Shown here: positions 44,809-54,176 of the stretch, in pieces
How the letters are laid out: every line of letters starts with the position of its first letter
Position numbering within the stretch: the first letter of the stretch is position 1
DNA from: an uncultured Pontibacter sp.
GTDB taxonomy: Bacteria > Bacteroidota > Bacteroidia > Cytophagales > Hymenobacteraceae
NCBI RefSeq assembly: GCF_947495565.1
Contig: NZ_CANLZM010000010.1
Coordinates: 1 to 64,000 of the forward strand
Reading direction: 5' to 3'
DNA length: 64,000 nt
Notes under the pieces: model-generated
The model's database searches: none
The model's input: only the letters and a program-made list of their open reading frames with translations
Told to the model about the DNA's origin: nothing
Program-made: the position numbers and the translations under genes

Positions 44809-46404
44809 TCAAGGTTTATCAAGGAACAAGGCCAGGTGCTGTATGACGGTTTTCTTCTCCAGACCTCCAGCCAAAGCACCTGTCGTTACACCTACTGTAC
44901 TGATGAAGGCTGCCAAACGCAACTTGTCAGAAAGCCCTACCATAGGCTTATCCAGTGTGGGCCAGGTACTGATGAGCCCTTCTGGGAAAACATAGAGCTC
45001 AATGATCATCATAAGGCCACCTATCATTAGAAATAGCCCTATGCAGGCTAAGAGAATGCTGAGGAAGATGACTACATTGGCTATTGCTTGATGCTCTGTC
45101 AGCACGTTCTTTTCCTTTCTGGGTAGAAACAGAGACTGGATCTTAATCAGGTAAAAGGAAGCCCCCAATATACTGGCAGCTGCAAAGAAAGCCGCAGTTC
45201 TGTTTTCCATGTTGAGCCCTACATCCCAAATCTCTGCCGTGAATATTAGCAGGAGGCTAGGAGCCACCGCTGCTGTGGCCAACCTCGGCAACGATAAAGG
45301 AAGCAAGATCGCCCAATTACGCAACAACGGGCTAAAAACTGCATTTAAGTGTTTAGTAGCCATAATCATGTGAAATATGAGGTTTTCCAGACTGGTACCT
45401 CCATGAAGCTCTCTTTCTGGCAGTTGTTTCACTTTTTCTTTAAGCAGCAAGCGTTCCTGATCATTAAATCGGGAATGCGACGTTCTTCTCTCACGGAAAG
45501 AGAAGGGAGCCATCACGCCTCTTTTTCCAACTGCTGTATGAGGTAGGCCGCTAATGTGGCCAAGCAAGTGTAACAGAAGCGTGGCAGCATTAACTCGAAC
45601 TGCCTCAGCCTCTAGGGTACGAACAGGTTTACCTCTGGGTGTTGTGGTTAGTCGTTGAGTAGAAATTACGGTAGTATATGTAATGGGAGAGGCGAGCCCG
45701 GCTTCGATCTTGTCTTTGCGGGAAATTAAAGTGACATCAGTAATTACCACCACGATGTCGTAAGGCCCCTCAGCCATTCGCATGGTAGCGGCATCTAAGA
45801 AATCTGAAGGTTCTCTCGTCTTGTCAGTCGTCAAGGCTATCGGTTCCACCAAATGGAATGACCACGGTATTTGGGTGGCTAAACTCATCTCCGGCTGTAC
45901 ATCAAGTATCAGCTGTTTCAGGAAAGGCTGCATACCCTCGGGTGTAACAGCAGGGCTGTAGGCAAGGAGTACGCCTACATGCATTTCTGCGTCTGGTCTT
46001 TTCCCTTGGGCATCCTTTAGTTCATCCCAAAAGCGCTTAGAGGATGTAAGACCTCTTACGAAAGTAGCTGTAGTTGCGACACGGCTAAGTCGCAACACCC
46101 TAATAGCCCTTAGTAGCCGAAATGCACGGAAGGCAGGAATAAAAAGAGCCAGTATTGTCAGCCAGTTCTTTTTAGCATAATTTAATTTGTCAGCAGAGAG
46201 CACCAACTTTATCGCAAACTCCAGCACAAACAGAAGCCATATCAGCGTAACCAGTCTTGATTGAAAGGTAGATAAGCCCTGTGCCAGCTCCATAATAAAT
46301 AAGTACAGCCACAGAATTGAGAGCAAGAACATAGGGCCTTCCAGCCAGGCCTCCAGCATGTAAAGCATGCGAAATCTTTTTTGCCGAGTGTTCTCTGAGG
46401 TCAT
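44809..46404 (-). CDS. Voltage-sensor-like membrane protein fused to a degenerate metzincin-like domain
   Basis: A 531-residue protein with an unusual layout. Residues about 22-110 look like a voltage-sensor S1-S4 unit: S2 has Glu62 and Lys66, and S4 carries Arg93, 96, 99, 102, 105 and 108, one every third residue. No pore S5-S6 with a selectivity filter follows. Residues about 140-305 form a soluble domain with an archaemetzincin-like plan: VVVITDVTL, VISTQRL, then LLHLLGHISGLPH (His279, 283, 289) and a Met-turn-like GVMAPF. The catalytic Glu of HExxH is Leu here, so peptidase activity should be lost while zinc could bind. Four more helices end the chain. I start it at the ATG at 46404 (MTSENTRQ). 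Function unknown. Confidence 0.75.
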   Translation of the reverse strand: MTSENTRQKRFRMLYMLEAWLEGPMFLLSILWLYLFIMELAQGLSTFQSRLVTLIWLLFVLEFAIKLVLSADKLNYAKKNWLTILALFIPAFRAFRLLRAIRVLRLSRVATTATFVRGLTSSKRFWDELKDAQGKRPDAEMHVGVLLAYSPAVTPEGMQPFLKQLILDVQPEMSLATQIPWSFHLVEPIALTTDKTREPSDFLDAATMRMAEGPYDIVVVITDVTLISRKDKIEAGLASPITYTTVISTQRLTTTPRGKPVRTLEAEAVRVNAATLLLHLLGHISGLPHTAVGKRGVMAPFSFRERRTSHSRFNDQERLLLKEKVKQLPERELHGGTSLENLIFHMIMATKHLNAVFSPLLRNWAILLPLSLPRLATAAVAPSLLLIFTAEIWDVGLNMENRTAAFFAAASILGASFYLIKIQSLFLPRKEKNVLTEHQAIANVVIFLSILLACIGLFLMIGGLMMIIELYVFPEGLISTWPTLDKPMVGLSDKLRLAAFISTVGVTTGALAGGLEKKTVIQHLALFLDKP

Positions 46405-46840
46405 ACTGTTTTTGGCATGGTAAATAGAAGTGCAGCTGCTGCTAAAGGTTTTGCTCAAAATTTGAATGCTCAATTTTGTTCCTGCTATACCTATTGATAG
46501 AGTACTTTGTTTGGATAAACCTAATTGCAACGTCACAGATTTGGTTTAATCTATACAATGTCATGATCCTGACAAATATTAATTGGCTGCATAATAAGAT
46601 GCAGGTGCTGCTAAATCCGAAAGAGTAAAAACTGTGGTTTTTTGATGAGCGGGAGTGTAATATTCGATTCGTGCTCAAACCTTGCCTCAGTGAGGAGATA
46701 AAGTTCTATCCTGTGTATCCGCCCGTTAACGCTCTAACTCATGATTCTCCTCGATTGCTGGAGCCAGCTTCGGAGCAGGGTAATTTGTTTTAGTAAAAAT
46801 TAATAGGCTTAATGTTAGAGTAGTATCCGAAGTGAATGAA

Positions 46841-46874
46841 AAAAGCCGCTCCAGTTTTACCTGAAGCGGCTTTT
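46841..46874 (-). terminator. Terminator after the esterase gene
   Basis: AAAAGCCGCTCCAG (46841-46854) pairs with CTGAAGCGGCTTTT (46861-46874) with one mismatch; a member of the window's hairpin family. A tRNA-like ATTATCGAGC trace follows at 46888. Confidence 0.7.
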
Positions 46875-46954
46875 AGTAAACCAAAGGATCAAATTATCGA
46901 GCTTTTTGCTAAGTAAGATGTAGCTAGATATTGAGTGTCGGTGCACTTTATTAT

Positions 46955-48712
46955 TTACTCCCAATTTAGTTTTTCAATAAACTCTTGACGGTGTTTTTCT
47001 ACTTTCTTTGAGAAATATGGGATCAGCCAGATTATGTGCGGAGCTCCTTTCAGCTCATGATAACTAACCTGCTTACCCATTTCATTAGCACGTAGAGCAA
47101 ACTGCCTGATAGAGCTGATGTCGACTGAGTTGTCTTTAGTGCCGTGGAGGAGGAGCATTGGAGGCATGTCTTCTCCGACTTGGTGCAGGGGAGATATGGC
47201 TTCTATAAAATCAGCATCATAGTGTTTATGCCACCAATGGTGACCACTCCCCGTCAGGTCAGCCAATGCAGCATTGGCCATAATAGCATTGGGACGGGAG
47301 CTAATGGATCTATCTTCTGATGACTCGTCCAACTTCTCGTCAAGTGTTGCCAGGGCCAGAGCAATTGTTGCCCCTGCCGAGTTGCCTGCTACCATAACTT
47401 TAGATGTATCGATCTGGAGATTCTCTGCATTCGCTCTTAAGTACCTCACTAATGATTTACCGTCTGATATGGCCTCAGGGAGTAAGTTGTTGTGCCTGTC
47501 AGCCACTCTGTACTCCACTGCCACCGCTACCCAGCCTTTTTTTGCGTAGCTTTCGCAGGAAGAAAAAAACCAATCCGGTTTTCCCTCATAAAAGCTGCCT
47601 CCATGGAACATGGCAATCACAGGATGTCTCTTGCCCTCCATCACAGAGTCAGGCATAAAGATGTGGGCATCCAGCTTAAGGCCGTTTACTTCTTTGTAAG
47701 TAGTTACCAAATGACTTTCTCTTTTCTTACTGGCATCTTTAAAAAGGGTGTTTATTTCCTCCTTATAGGCCTGGTTCTGGCAGTGCTCATTGAAGTAAGC
47801 CATATTATCTTCTATGTTTTTGATGCCTAGGTTTTCGATATGGTTAAGGAGAAATCCATGAATTACCTTATCGAATACTTCCTGATTTGTAAAGGATCTC
47901 TTAATTACTGCGAAGCCTGCATCCAAACTTTTATTGTCACTGTAGCTATAATCTCTCACTGTAAGCTCCTTTTTGATTTTCTGATACAGGAAGTTCTTTA
48001 GCAAGCCTTGCAGACCATCATACTTATGCAATGTATGGTCATTCAGGTTAATAGCTTCCAGCCTATTTTTAGTATCCTTGCTTAAGCTTATAGTCTTACC
48101 AGTGTTTTTTAGGTGTATGAGCGGGTAGTCAGCCAAAAAGGCTAAGAAACTTAGCTCAATGTCTGTCCTGTACTCTCTTAAAAAAGTTTTGTTTATATTA
48201 GGGTAGTGCTTGGTTAATCTGTCCAATGGGGCTAAGAAACCATTTTGCAGAGAGTCCATTTTGGCAACAAATTCCTTCTCCGGCAACTTCGAAAGGTATG
48301 TGTTGATGTGGCTGTTGAAGTATTGGTTAAAGCGTTGACCTACATCGCGCTGCTTATACAGAAACTCATTTACTGCAGCGTTCTTTCCCTTGAATTGAAT
48401 GGTATTGTCAATATCTCTTTCATCGAATGAAATATGAATATCTTTTCGGGGTTCTGCGAATAGCAAGATCTCCGTTTCCTTCACTACCAATTTAACATAC
48501 CTGGCTGTTTCGAGTGGTATCTCAAATTCAACTTTTCCAGCCTTATCTAAAACTCCAGATACATTCTCAAGGTATATGAATTCTGTAGTTGAATTTTTGA
48601 CATTCACAGTAATTCTAATCGTTTGGTCTGAATGCCTGATTGGCAATACACCCGCCCCAAACTGAATAATAACTGCTAGAATAAAGCTTAACCTTGATAT
48701 TAGTTTTTTCAT
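46955..48712 (-). CDS. Exported alpha/beta-hydrolase (esterase-like) with N-terminal beta domain
   Basis: A 585-residue exported protein. The signal peptide (about 1-24) is followed by a beta-rich region (about 30-95), like the DUF4369-type start of Bacteroidota proteins, a helical middle, and a C-terminal alpha/beta-hydrolase (about 340-585). That domain has HGGSFYEG, the nucleophile GNSAGAT, the acid in HGTKDNSVD and the base in GAPHIIW. It fits esterases or dipeptidyl peptidase-like enzymes of the HSL/carboxylesterase kind. It lies 78 bp downstream of a broken AraC-type regulator, which may have controlled it. AT-richer than its neighbours. Confidence 0.85.
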   Translation of the reverse strand: MKKLISRLSFILAVIIQFGAGVLPIRHSDQTIRITVNVKNSTTEFIYLENVSGVLDKAGKVEFEIPLETARYVKLVVKETEILLFAEPRKDIHISFDERDIDNTIQFKGKNAAVNEFLYKQRDVGQRFNQYFNSHINTYLSKLPEKEFVAKMDSLQNGFLAPLDRLTKHYPNINKTFLREYRTDIELSFLAFLADYPLIHLKNTGKTISLSKDTKNRLEAINLNDHTLHKYDGLQGLLKNFLYQKIKKELTVRDYSYSDNKSLDAGFAVIKRSFTNQEVFDKVIHGFLLNHIENLGIKNIEDNMAYFNEHCQNQAYKEEINTLFKDASKKRESHLVTTYKEVNGLKLDAHIFMPDSVMEGKRHPVIAMFHGGSFYEGKPDWFFSSCESYAKKGWVAVAVEYRVADRHNNLLPEAISDGKSLVRYLRANAENLQIDTSKVMVAGNSAGATIALALATLDEKLDESSEDRSISSRPNAIMANAALADLTGSGHHWWHKHYDADFIEAISPLHQVGEDMPPMLLLHGTKDNSVDISSIRQFALRANEMGKQVSYHELKGAPHIIWLIPYFSKKVEKHRQEFIEKLNWE

Positions 48713-48790
48713 GCTGGTATAATTTTGATCTGCAGCAAAAATGAGAAAAAGAGAAGAGTGCAGCGTTTCAAATGCTGAATTTGAGACACA

Positions 48791-49900
48791 TTATACCAAT
48801 TTTTGTTCTATCCCTTTCTGATATTGGAGCGGCGTTTGGCCGGTTTCTTTTTTGAAGGCCCTGTAAAAGGAAGCTTTTGATTTGAAGCCTGCTTCGTAGG
48901 CCAAACCTTCTATGGAGTAACTGTTGCTTTCTTCGTGCATCAGGAGTTGCTTAAAATATCCGACCCGGTATGCGTTGACGAAGTCGTTAAAGTTTTTGCC
49001 GACACCATAGTTCAAAGCAGCTGAGATTTCACGTACAGGTATACTAAGGGAATCAGCTAGCTTCTGTACACTCAAATCAATATCGGCATAAAGTCTGTCT
49101 TGCTCAATTTTCTGCCGGATAAGCGCTATTATCTTACTGTAGTCATGGCTGGTGTTTTTCTTATTTTGCTCCATTAGTGCCGGAGAGAGAATCTCTATCT
49201 CAGGGAGGAAATAACACATGTAGCACAGGAAGTAGACGTAGAACGTCAGTGCCACATAAGGATGGTAGTATGTCTTGATCTGCCCAATCACAAATCCATC
49301 ATTATAAATGGTTAAGGCTACGTATCCGATGGCTGCAACAGTAGTTAATAAATCCACCAGAATAAGTGCTCTAGTCCAGAATAAAGCACGTTGCGTAGCT
49401 GCTGATTGGCTTGTCTTAGTGGCTGATTTGAACTTTAACCAAAGCAGCAGCGCAAGCACGCCGTATAAGATGCAGCTTACTATTGCCCCTATATCCGTAT
49501 AAAAGTTGATAAGCTGAATTATATTGTCACTATTCCGAAATCCAAATAAATGAAATCCGGAACGGTAAGCTATATCCAGAACCAGCACAGGTATAAAATG
49601 TGGGGCTATTTTACGTAACGGCTGCGTGTTTTTATATAGAAAATCCCTTACGTACAGGTAGAGCAAAGGGCCTGAAACAAACTTATAAATGATAGGGAGC
49701 CTAAAGATGCTATGAAAGTCAGGTATGACTTCCAGTAAGATGATTTTTAGACTCGCCAGGGAAAAGACAAGTAGTAAGAAGCCGAGGTAATAACTGTGTC
49801 TTTTTTGTGATCGTTTACAGAGGATTAGAAGACTTAATACGAGCGATTAAAAAGCGACCAGTGAGAAAATAACCAGAAAGATACTAAAGGGAAACTGCAT
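48791..49900 (-). pseudogene. Membrane AraC-family regulator with a nonsense codon near its start
   Basis: Reading from the ATG at 49900 gives MQFPFSIFLVIFSLVAF, then a TAA (minus strand, 49847-49849), and then an unbroken frame of 351 residues. It has several N-terminal helices (LGFLLLVFSLASLKIILLE and on) and a C-terminal AraC HTH (about the last 100 residues: YSIEGLAYEAGFKSKASFYR and GQTPLQYQKG). Homologous proteins begin with this whole seven-helix region, so the TAA looks like a disruption. The TTG at 49666 is the first alternative start and would drop about 78 residues. The DNA-binding part is intact. Confidence 0.6.
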
Positions 49901-50130
49901 GAAATGCAAAAGGTTTGTAAGGCAGTAGGCAAAGCCTGTATCTTTTAAACAGACTTATCTCTATGCTGGGCCTTAACCATTGATTACTTATAGTTTGTTA
50001 AGATACTATTATTTTTGACAAAATGCAGATTTTATTTCTTCAAAGTAACAAGTAGAAAGGGTGGACAAAAGCAGTCGGAAATTGTTTAAAGACAGAGATC
50101 GCGTGATCGAAGAGGGAATTTATCGAAACG

Positions 50131-50165
50131 AAAAAGCCGCTCCATGTTACGTAGAGCGGCTTTTT
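50131..50165. terminator. Isolated hairpin of the GCCGCTC family
   Basis: AAAAAGCCGCT (50131-50141) pairs with AGCGGCTTTTT (50155-50165). It resembles the stems at 46841 and 54577 and is not next to an obvious gene end. Confidence 0.7.
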
Positions 50166-50173
50166 TACTGTAG

Positions 50174-50220
50174 TAGTCCCTAGGAGTGAATTATCGAACC
50201 TTATCCACATGGATTTGATG
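50174..50220 (-). repeat. tRNA-like repeat, copy 1
   Basis: The start, TAGTCCCTAGGAGTGAATTA, followed by TCGAACC, recalls the 3' part of the tRNA-Glu at 29105-29179 (TAGCCCGTAGGGGAATCGAAC) and aligns with copy 2 at 54609 in most positions. In copies 1 and 2 a hairpin lies just beyond the 3' side, as for a tRNA gene with its terminator. Confidence 0.5.
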
Positions 50221-50786
50221 GCAGTGAATAGTTGCCTAGGGGGTGGAGAGAAGCGGTAAATTTTTCCAGCAGTTGCCTAGTAGTTCCTAACGATTAAAAT
50301 AAAGCTTAATCAATGGGGGAATTGCCTCTATGGCTTAGTATTGTGGGATAAGTCTTGGTATGCCTTGCTGTTGTTCGGTTGTTTTTAATTGGTTCTACAA
50401 CGACAACTTTCTTCTTTTCTACTAAATCAAATCTTAGGGTTATATTTAGAAAAAATGCTAGTGGGAACAGCATTAACCAGAGACGGCCAGAATGGAAGTC
50501 AGTAAACATTTTAGCCGTTCTTTTACCATCATCATTTTCATAAATTACATCCCTGCACAGTGTGTTTCATTACCTAAATAAGCAGATTGTCAACCATCAT
50601 ACTTTTAAACCACTACCAGATTTCTTTTCTCAGTGCTGGCAAGAAGCTAAGGCATTATTTTTTAGAAAATATTTAAAACTTTCAATTTAAACTTGTTTTG
50701 TTTCCAGTCCATTCTTTAAAGACTATCTTTAGGTCCGGTATAGAAAACAATTTTATAGCAGTCTCTTTAGATTTATTAAAAAATAC

Positions 50787-52208
50787 ATGAAAAGACACCT
50801 GACACCTATCAACTCAGGCAAAATCAGAGCCCTGTTTAGTATGCTACTGGTAATTTTTGCGCTGGGGTATGGCCCCGCAACGTTAGGCCAATCAACGGGT
50901 GTGCGCATAGGAACCAGTCCCGCTGCTTCGCCGGACCCCAGCGCCATGCTGGACATTTCTGCTGCCGATAAAGGTTTGCTCATTCCGCGCCTTACTGAGG
51001 TGCAGCGCCAGGCTATTGCCAGCCCAGCTACCGGCCTGATGGTTTTCCAGACCGACGGCTCTTTCGTAGGCTTCTGGTACTATGTTAGCCCCAGCGGCTG
51101 GACGTCTCTAAGCCCCGGCGGCGATAATTTAGGCAACCACACGGCTACTCAAAACCTGAACCTGTCCGATAAAGTGCTGGTGGGGCAAACAACTCCTGCT
51201 GCGGCTATAGGCACTACCGGCTTACGGGTAGATTCTGACGGCAAGGTGAACATAGGCACCAAACGGGAGGCTCCGGTTTATGCGGGGCTGGAGGAACATA
51301 CTGGAGCCGGTATCCTTTCTACCGGAACATTCAAGTATGATGGTAATTTCAATTCTATAGCAGGTGCTGGCACCAGATTGCTCTGGTCGCCGGAAAGGGC
51401 AGCTTTCAGGGTGGGTCAGGTAAGCGGTGACCAGTGGGATGGCGCAAACGTGGGCCGTCATTCGGTAGGGATGGGTTCTGACGTCGTGGCTTCGGGCAAT
51501 AACGCCATTGCCTTGGGTAACGGAACAAGAGCTACCGGTGAAAATTCATTTGCATCAGGCCAGGATGCAACAGCTTCCGGGCACTATAGTACTGCCATAG
51601 GTTCAAGGGTATCTACAGGTATTAGGCAAGGCGCAGTAATTATCGGCGACCACAGCAATCCTGAAACAATTACTACATCATATGCCAATAATACGATGAC
51701 AATGCGCTTTGCAGGTGGTTATAGTCTATACACCAGTGCAAATGGTACTTCTGGCCTAGAGTTAGCCGCGGGGGGCAGTTCCTGGAGCTATGTTTCAGAC
51801 AGCACCCGCAAAGAGAATTTTGCACCGGTAAATGGCGAAGACTTCCTTGCCAAGATTGCCCGGTTCAAGTTAACCTCCTGGAACTACAAAGGGCAAAGCG
51901 CGGACAGCATGCGCCACTACGGCCCCATGGCTCAGGATTTTTACGCCGCTTTCGGTACTGATTCCTTCGGCACCATCGGCAACGACACCACCATTAGCCA
52001 AGCCGATTTCGACGGCGTAAACTTAATTGCCATCCAGGCACTGGAAAAAAGAACAACGGAGCTGCAAAATCAGATAGAGCAGCTACTTCTTCAGAATGCC
52101 ACGCTGAAAGCCAAAGCCGAGAAAACCGATGCCGATTTGCAACACCTGCAAGAGCAGATGGCCAAGCTCTCGGGTGAACTACCGGCAGGAGTTCAAGCCA
52201 AGAAATAG
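50787..52208 (+). CDS. Surface/fibre-like protein with YadA-type head repeats and S74 chaperone domain
   Basis: A 473-residue exported protein. A signal-like N-terminus (about 1-35) leads to a beta-rich part, then short YadA-head-type repeats (SGNNAIALGNGTRATGENS, ASGHYSTAIGS; near 238-275). The C-terminal third is an intramolecular chaperone of the peptidase S74 kind (SDSTRKENFAPVNGEDFLAKI, then HYGPMAQDF) ending in a coiled coil (about 425-465). Such proteins trimerise as adhesins or fibres and may self-cleave. It lies 31 bp before a T9SS cargo gene, likely the same transcript. GC-rich relative to its surroundings. Confidence 0.82.
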   Translation: MKRHLTPINSGKIRALFSMLLVIFALGYGPATLGQSTGVRIGTSPAASPDPSAMLDISAADKGLLIPRLTEVQRQAIASPATGLMVFQTDGSFVGFWYYVSPSGWTSLSPGGDNLGNHTATQNLNLSDKVLVGQTTPAAAIGTTGLRVDSDGKVNIGTKREAPVYAGLEEHTGAGILSTGTFKYDGNFNSIAGAGTRLLWSPERAAFRVGQVSGDQWDGANVGRHSVGMGSDVVASGNNAIALGNGTRATGENSFASGQDATASGHYSTAIGSRVSTGIRQGAVIIGDHSNPETITTSYANNTMTMRFAGGYSLYTSANGTSGLELAAGGSSWSYVSDSTRKENFAPVNGEDFLAKIARFKLTSWNYKGQSADSMRHYGPMAQDFYAAFGTDSFGTIGNDTTISQADFDGVNLIAIQALEKRTTELQNQIEQLLLQNATLKAKAEKTDADLQHLQEQMAKLSGELPAGVQAKK

Positions 52209-52239
52209 TTTTCAGGAAAACAAATCAGGCGACTAGCTT

Positions 52240-53700
52240 ATGCGATTTTTAAAAGGAATGAAAGCAGCGGTGCTTTTCTCTGTTTGCCTGGGTTGGCTTG
52301 ACTCTGAGGGGCAGGCCCAAGACATCATCTCGAATAGCGGTGCCTCCATTTCTGTGTCTGACGGGGCGGTGCTTACCGTGAGAGGCGGTTTCGTGAGCAG
52401 CGTCAGCGGGGCCGCCGCGCCTTCCGTAGAGAACAACGGGACCATCCAGGTCTCGGAAAACTGGCAACTCGGGAGTCCGGCTTTACATACCGGTACCGGC
52501 ACCTTAGAACTGAACGGCACCCGCGCGCAGCAGATTTCCGGCACTATGGTTCACAACCTGACAGTAAACAATCCCGCTGGCGTAACGCAATTGGATAACC
52601 TTACCGTTACCGGAAATTTAACCATTACGGATGGAAACCTGACGGCCGCTGCCGGCAAAACCCTGAACCTGGAAGGCGCCATTTCTGAAACACCTGATCA
52701 TATGTATGAGGGCGCGCTGGCGAAGACGGTTCAGGTTACTGCCGTAACAGCATCCAGCAGCTTCGGGAATATAGGCATTAGTTTTGATAACACTGATGGC
52801 GGTAACTGGGGCAATGTAACAGTCATCCGCCATACAGGTCCGGGCAGCTATATTTCAAACCCCAACTCGCCCAGTATACAGGGCATCAACCGTAACTGGA
52901 GCATTGCCCCTGAATTAAGACCAGACCGTAAAACCATTTCCCTCACGTTAAGCTGGTTTACAGAAGAAGACAATGGCCTGACTTTCCCCGGCAACCAGGC
53001 TCAGGTCTGGAGAAGTGAAGACGACGGATCAACCTGGATACGGGTAGAAGGCTTGAAGCCCATCACTACGAACGGGAATGTGCGAAGCGTTACAGTACAG
53101 ACCAACTCCGCTTTCCTTTGGACAGTCGCCGATGAGATAACCCCGCTTCCGGTAACCTGGCTGCACTTTAGCGGCAAGGCTACCGATAAGGGGACTGAGC
53201 TAAGCTGGGCTACTGCCTCCGAGAGGGACACTGAGTCTTTCTTTGTGGAGCGTGCTGTCAATGGCCGTGACTTCCACAGCGTGGCAGAGCTGGCCGCTGC
53301 CGGCAACAGCACCATTAAGTTGCAATACCGGTACACTGACAGCGCCCTGCCGGTGCAGGGCCACACGCTGTACTACCGGCTGAGGCAAGTAGATCTGGAC
53401 GGAAAGTTTGAATACAGCAAGGTGATTGCGGTGAGCAGGAAGGGCGAAATAGACGGGCTGAAGATTGCAGTTTTCCCTAACCCCTTCTCCAGGGAGCTGA
53501 CGGTAAGTGTAAACAAGCCTATGGGAAAAGCTCAGTTCCGCCTGTACGACATTCAGGGCAAGAATCTCTACCACAGGCAGTTGGAGATGAGAGATGTTTG
53601 CGTGGTCCTGGACGGACTGTCCGATCTGGCAGTAGGCCTCTACCTGCTGGAGATTACCGCCGAAGGGACTACTAAGGTATTCAAGGTCCTAAAGGAGTAA
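52240..53700 (+). CDS. T9SS type A sorting-domain surface protein
   Basis: A 486-residue exported protein. A signal peptide (about 1-25) precedes a repeat-rich beta region (about 30-310; GTLELNGTRAQQISG and similar). The last 80 residues form the type IX secretion sorting domain, with VFPNPFSRELTVSV, FRLYDIQGK and GLYLLEI, and end in TTKVFKVLKE. It is therefore secreted by the T9SS and probably anchored or released at the outer membrane. It follows the S74 protein by 31 bp; the two may form one surface assembly. Its own binding target cannot be told. Confidence 0.9.
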   Translation: MRFLKGMKAAVLFSVCLGWLDSEGQAQDIISNSGASISVSDGAVLTVRGGFVSSVSGAAAPSVENNGTIQVSENWQLGSPALHTGTGTLELNGTRAQQISGTMVHNLTVNNPAGVTQLDNLTVTGNLTITDGNLTAAAGKTLNLEGAISETPDHMYEGALAKTVQVTAVTASSSFGNIGISFDNTDGGNWGNVTVIRHTGPGSYISNPNSPSIQGINRNWSIAPELRPDRKTISLTLSWFTEEDNGLTFPGNQAQVWRSEDDGSTWIRVEGLKPITTNGNVRSVTVQTNSAFLWTVADEITPLPVTWLHFSGKATDKGTELSWATASERDTESFFVERAVNGRDFHSVAELAAAGNSTIKLQYRYTDSALPVQGHTLYYRLRQVDLDGKFEYSKVIAVSRKGEIDGLKIAVFPNPFSRELTVSVNKPMGKAQFRLYDIQGKNLYHRQLEMRDVCVVLDGLSDLAVGLYLLEITAEGTTKVFKVLKE

Positions 53701-53709
53701 AGTGGCTAA

Positions 53710-53742
53710 GCCCGGCGCCTGTGGAGTTGCCGGGCATTTTTT
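53710..53742 (+). terminator. Terminator of the S74/T9SS unit
   Basis: GCCCGGC (53710-53716) pairs with GCCGGGC (53729-53735) and is followed by ATTTTTTC on the plus strand. Confidence 0.85.
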
Positions 53743-53829
53743 CGCTTACCTATTCCCTTAGTGGAAAACTTCCCGGCGCTGTCCCGGTCGCGGCTGCCTG
53801 AAGGGAGCTAAAGAAAGGAAAGTAACATC

Positions 53830-54018
53830 TGGGGAACAGATTCTTGGCCACATAAAACCGTCATGAAGGCACCCGCGGTAGCTGCAGTTAAATCGCTCGA
53901 TATAGCCGTTTTGCATCGGCTTTACCGGCTGCGTGCACTTAATCGCAATCTTTTCCCGCCCTCACCGCAAGGTGAAATCGGCGCTGGTGAACTCCGGCCC
54001 GTTGTCCACCCGAATGGA
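53830..54018 (-). pseudogene. IS3-type transposase fragment
   Basis: The minus strand reads SIRVDNGPEFTSADF, a TGA stop, then KIAIKCTQPVKPMQNGYIER and FNCSYRGCL. This is the classic core of IS3-group transposases (RVDNGPEF and QPGKPMQNGYIERFN). Only about 60 codons are left; there are no ends visible. Its 5' side is fused to an ArsR-type gene fragment, so an insertion or recombination event joined the two. Confidence 0.8.
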
Positions 54019-54175
54019 TGCCGGCTGTCTCTTGTATCAGGCTCACGCAGACACCATGTTCAAAATTGCTTCCCTGTTTTTCATCCCTGAAATTTGCCTC
54101 TGGGCCTTTTAGCCAGTTGAGGATTTACAATCTTGCTTCGTTTGCCAGAGCCTTGAATATTTCTACTTCATTCAT
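54019..54175 (-). pseudogene. ArsR-family regulator N-terminal fragment
   Basis: The minus strand from the ATG at 54175 reads MNEVEIFKALANEARL, then a TAA (54125-54127), then ILNWLKGPEANF and FEHGVCVSLIQETAG, where it joins the transposase fragment. Bacteroidota ArsR regulators have almost this start (EIFKALxNxxRLQILxWLK and GVCVxLIQ), so the TAA sits where Gln is normal. The recognition helix and the rest are gone. It is therefore a dead regulator. Confidence 0.8.
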
Positions 54176-54176
54176 G

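Larger units (their letters stand above)
49901..50786. other. Gene-poor stretch with a hairpin and a tRNA-like trace
   Basis: No convincing gene is seen in this 886-bp region. It holds the hairpin at 50131-50165 and the repeat at 50174-50220. The remaining sequence is AT-rich. Upstream of 50787 lie likely promoter parts for the S74 gene, but I cannot place the boxes. Confidence 0.45.

Noticed and set aside
46442..46678. A 78-codon minus-strand frame
   Set aside because: It has no start context, odd composition, and overlaps the start region of the voltage-sensor gene.
50306..50543. Two overlapping small frames on opposite strands
   Set aside because: Neither has protein-like composition, and they are mutual shadows in AT-rich, gene-poor DNA.
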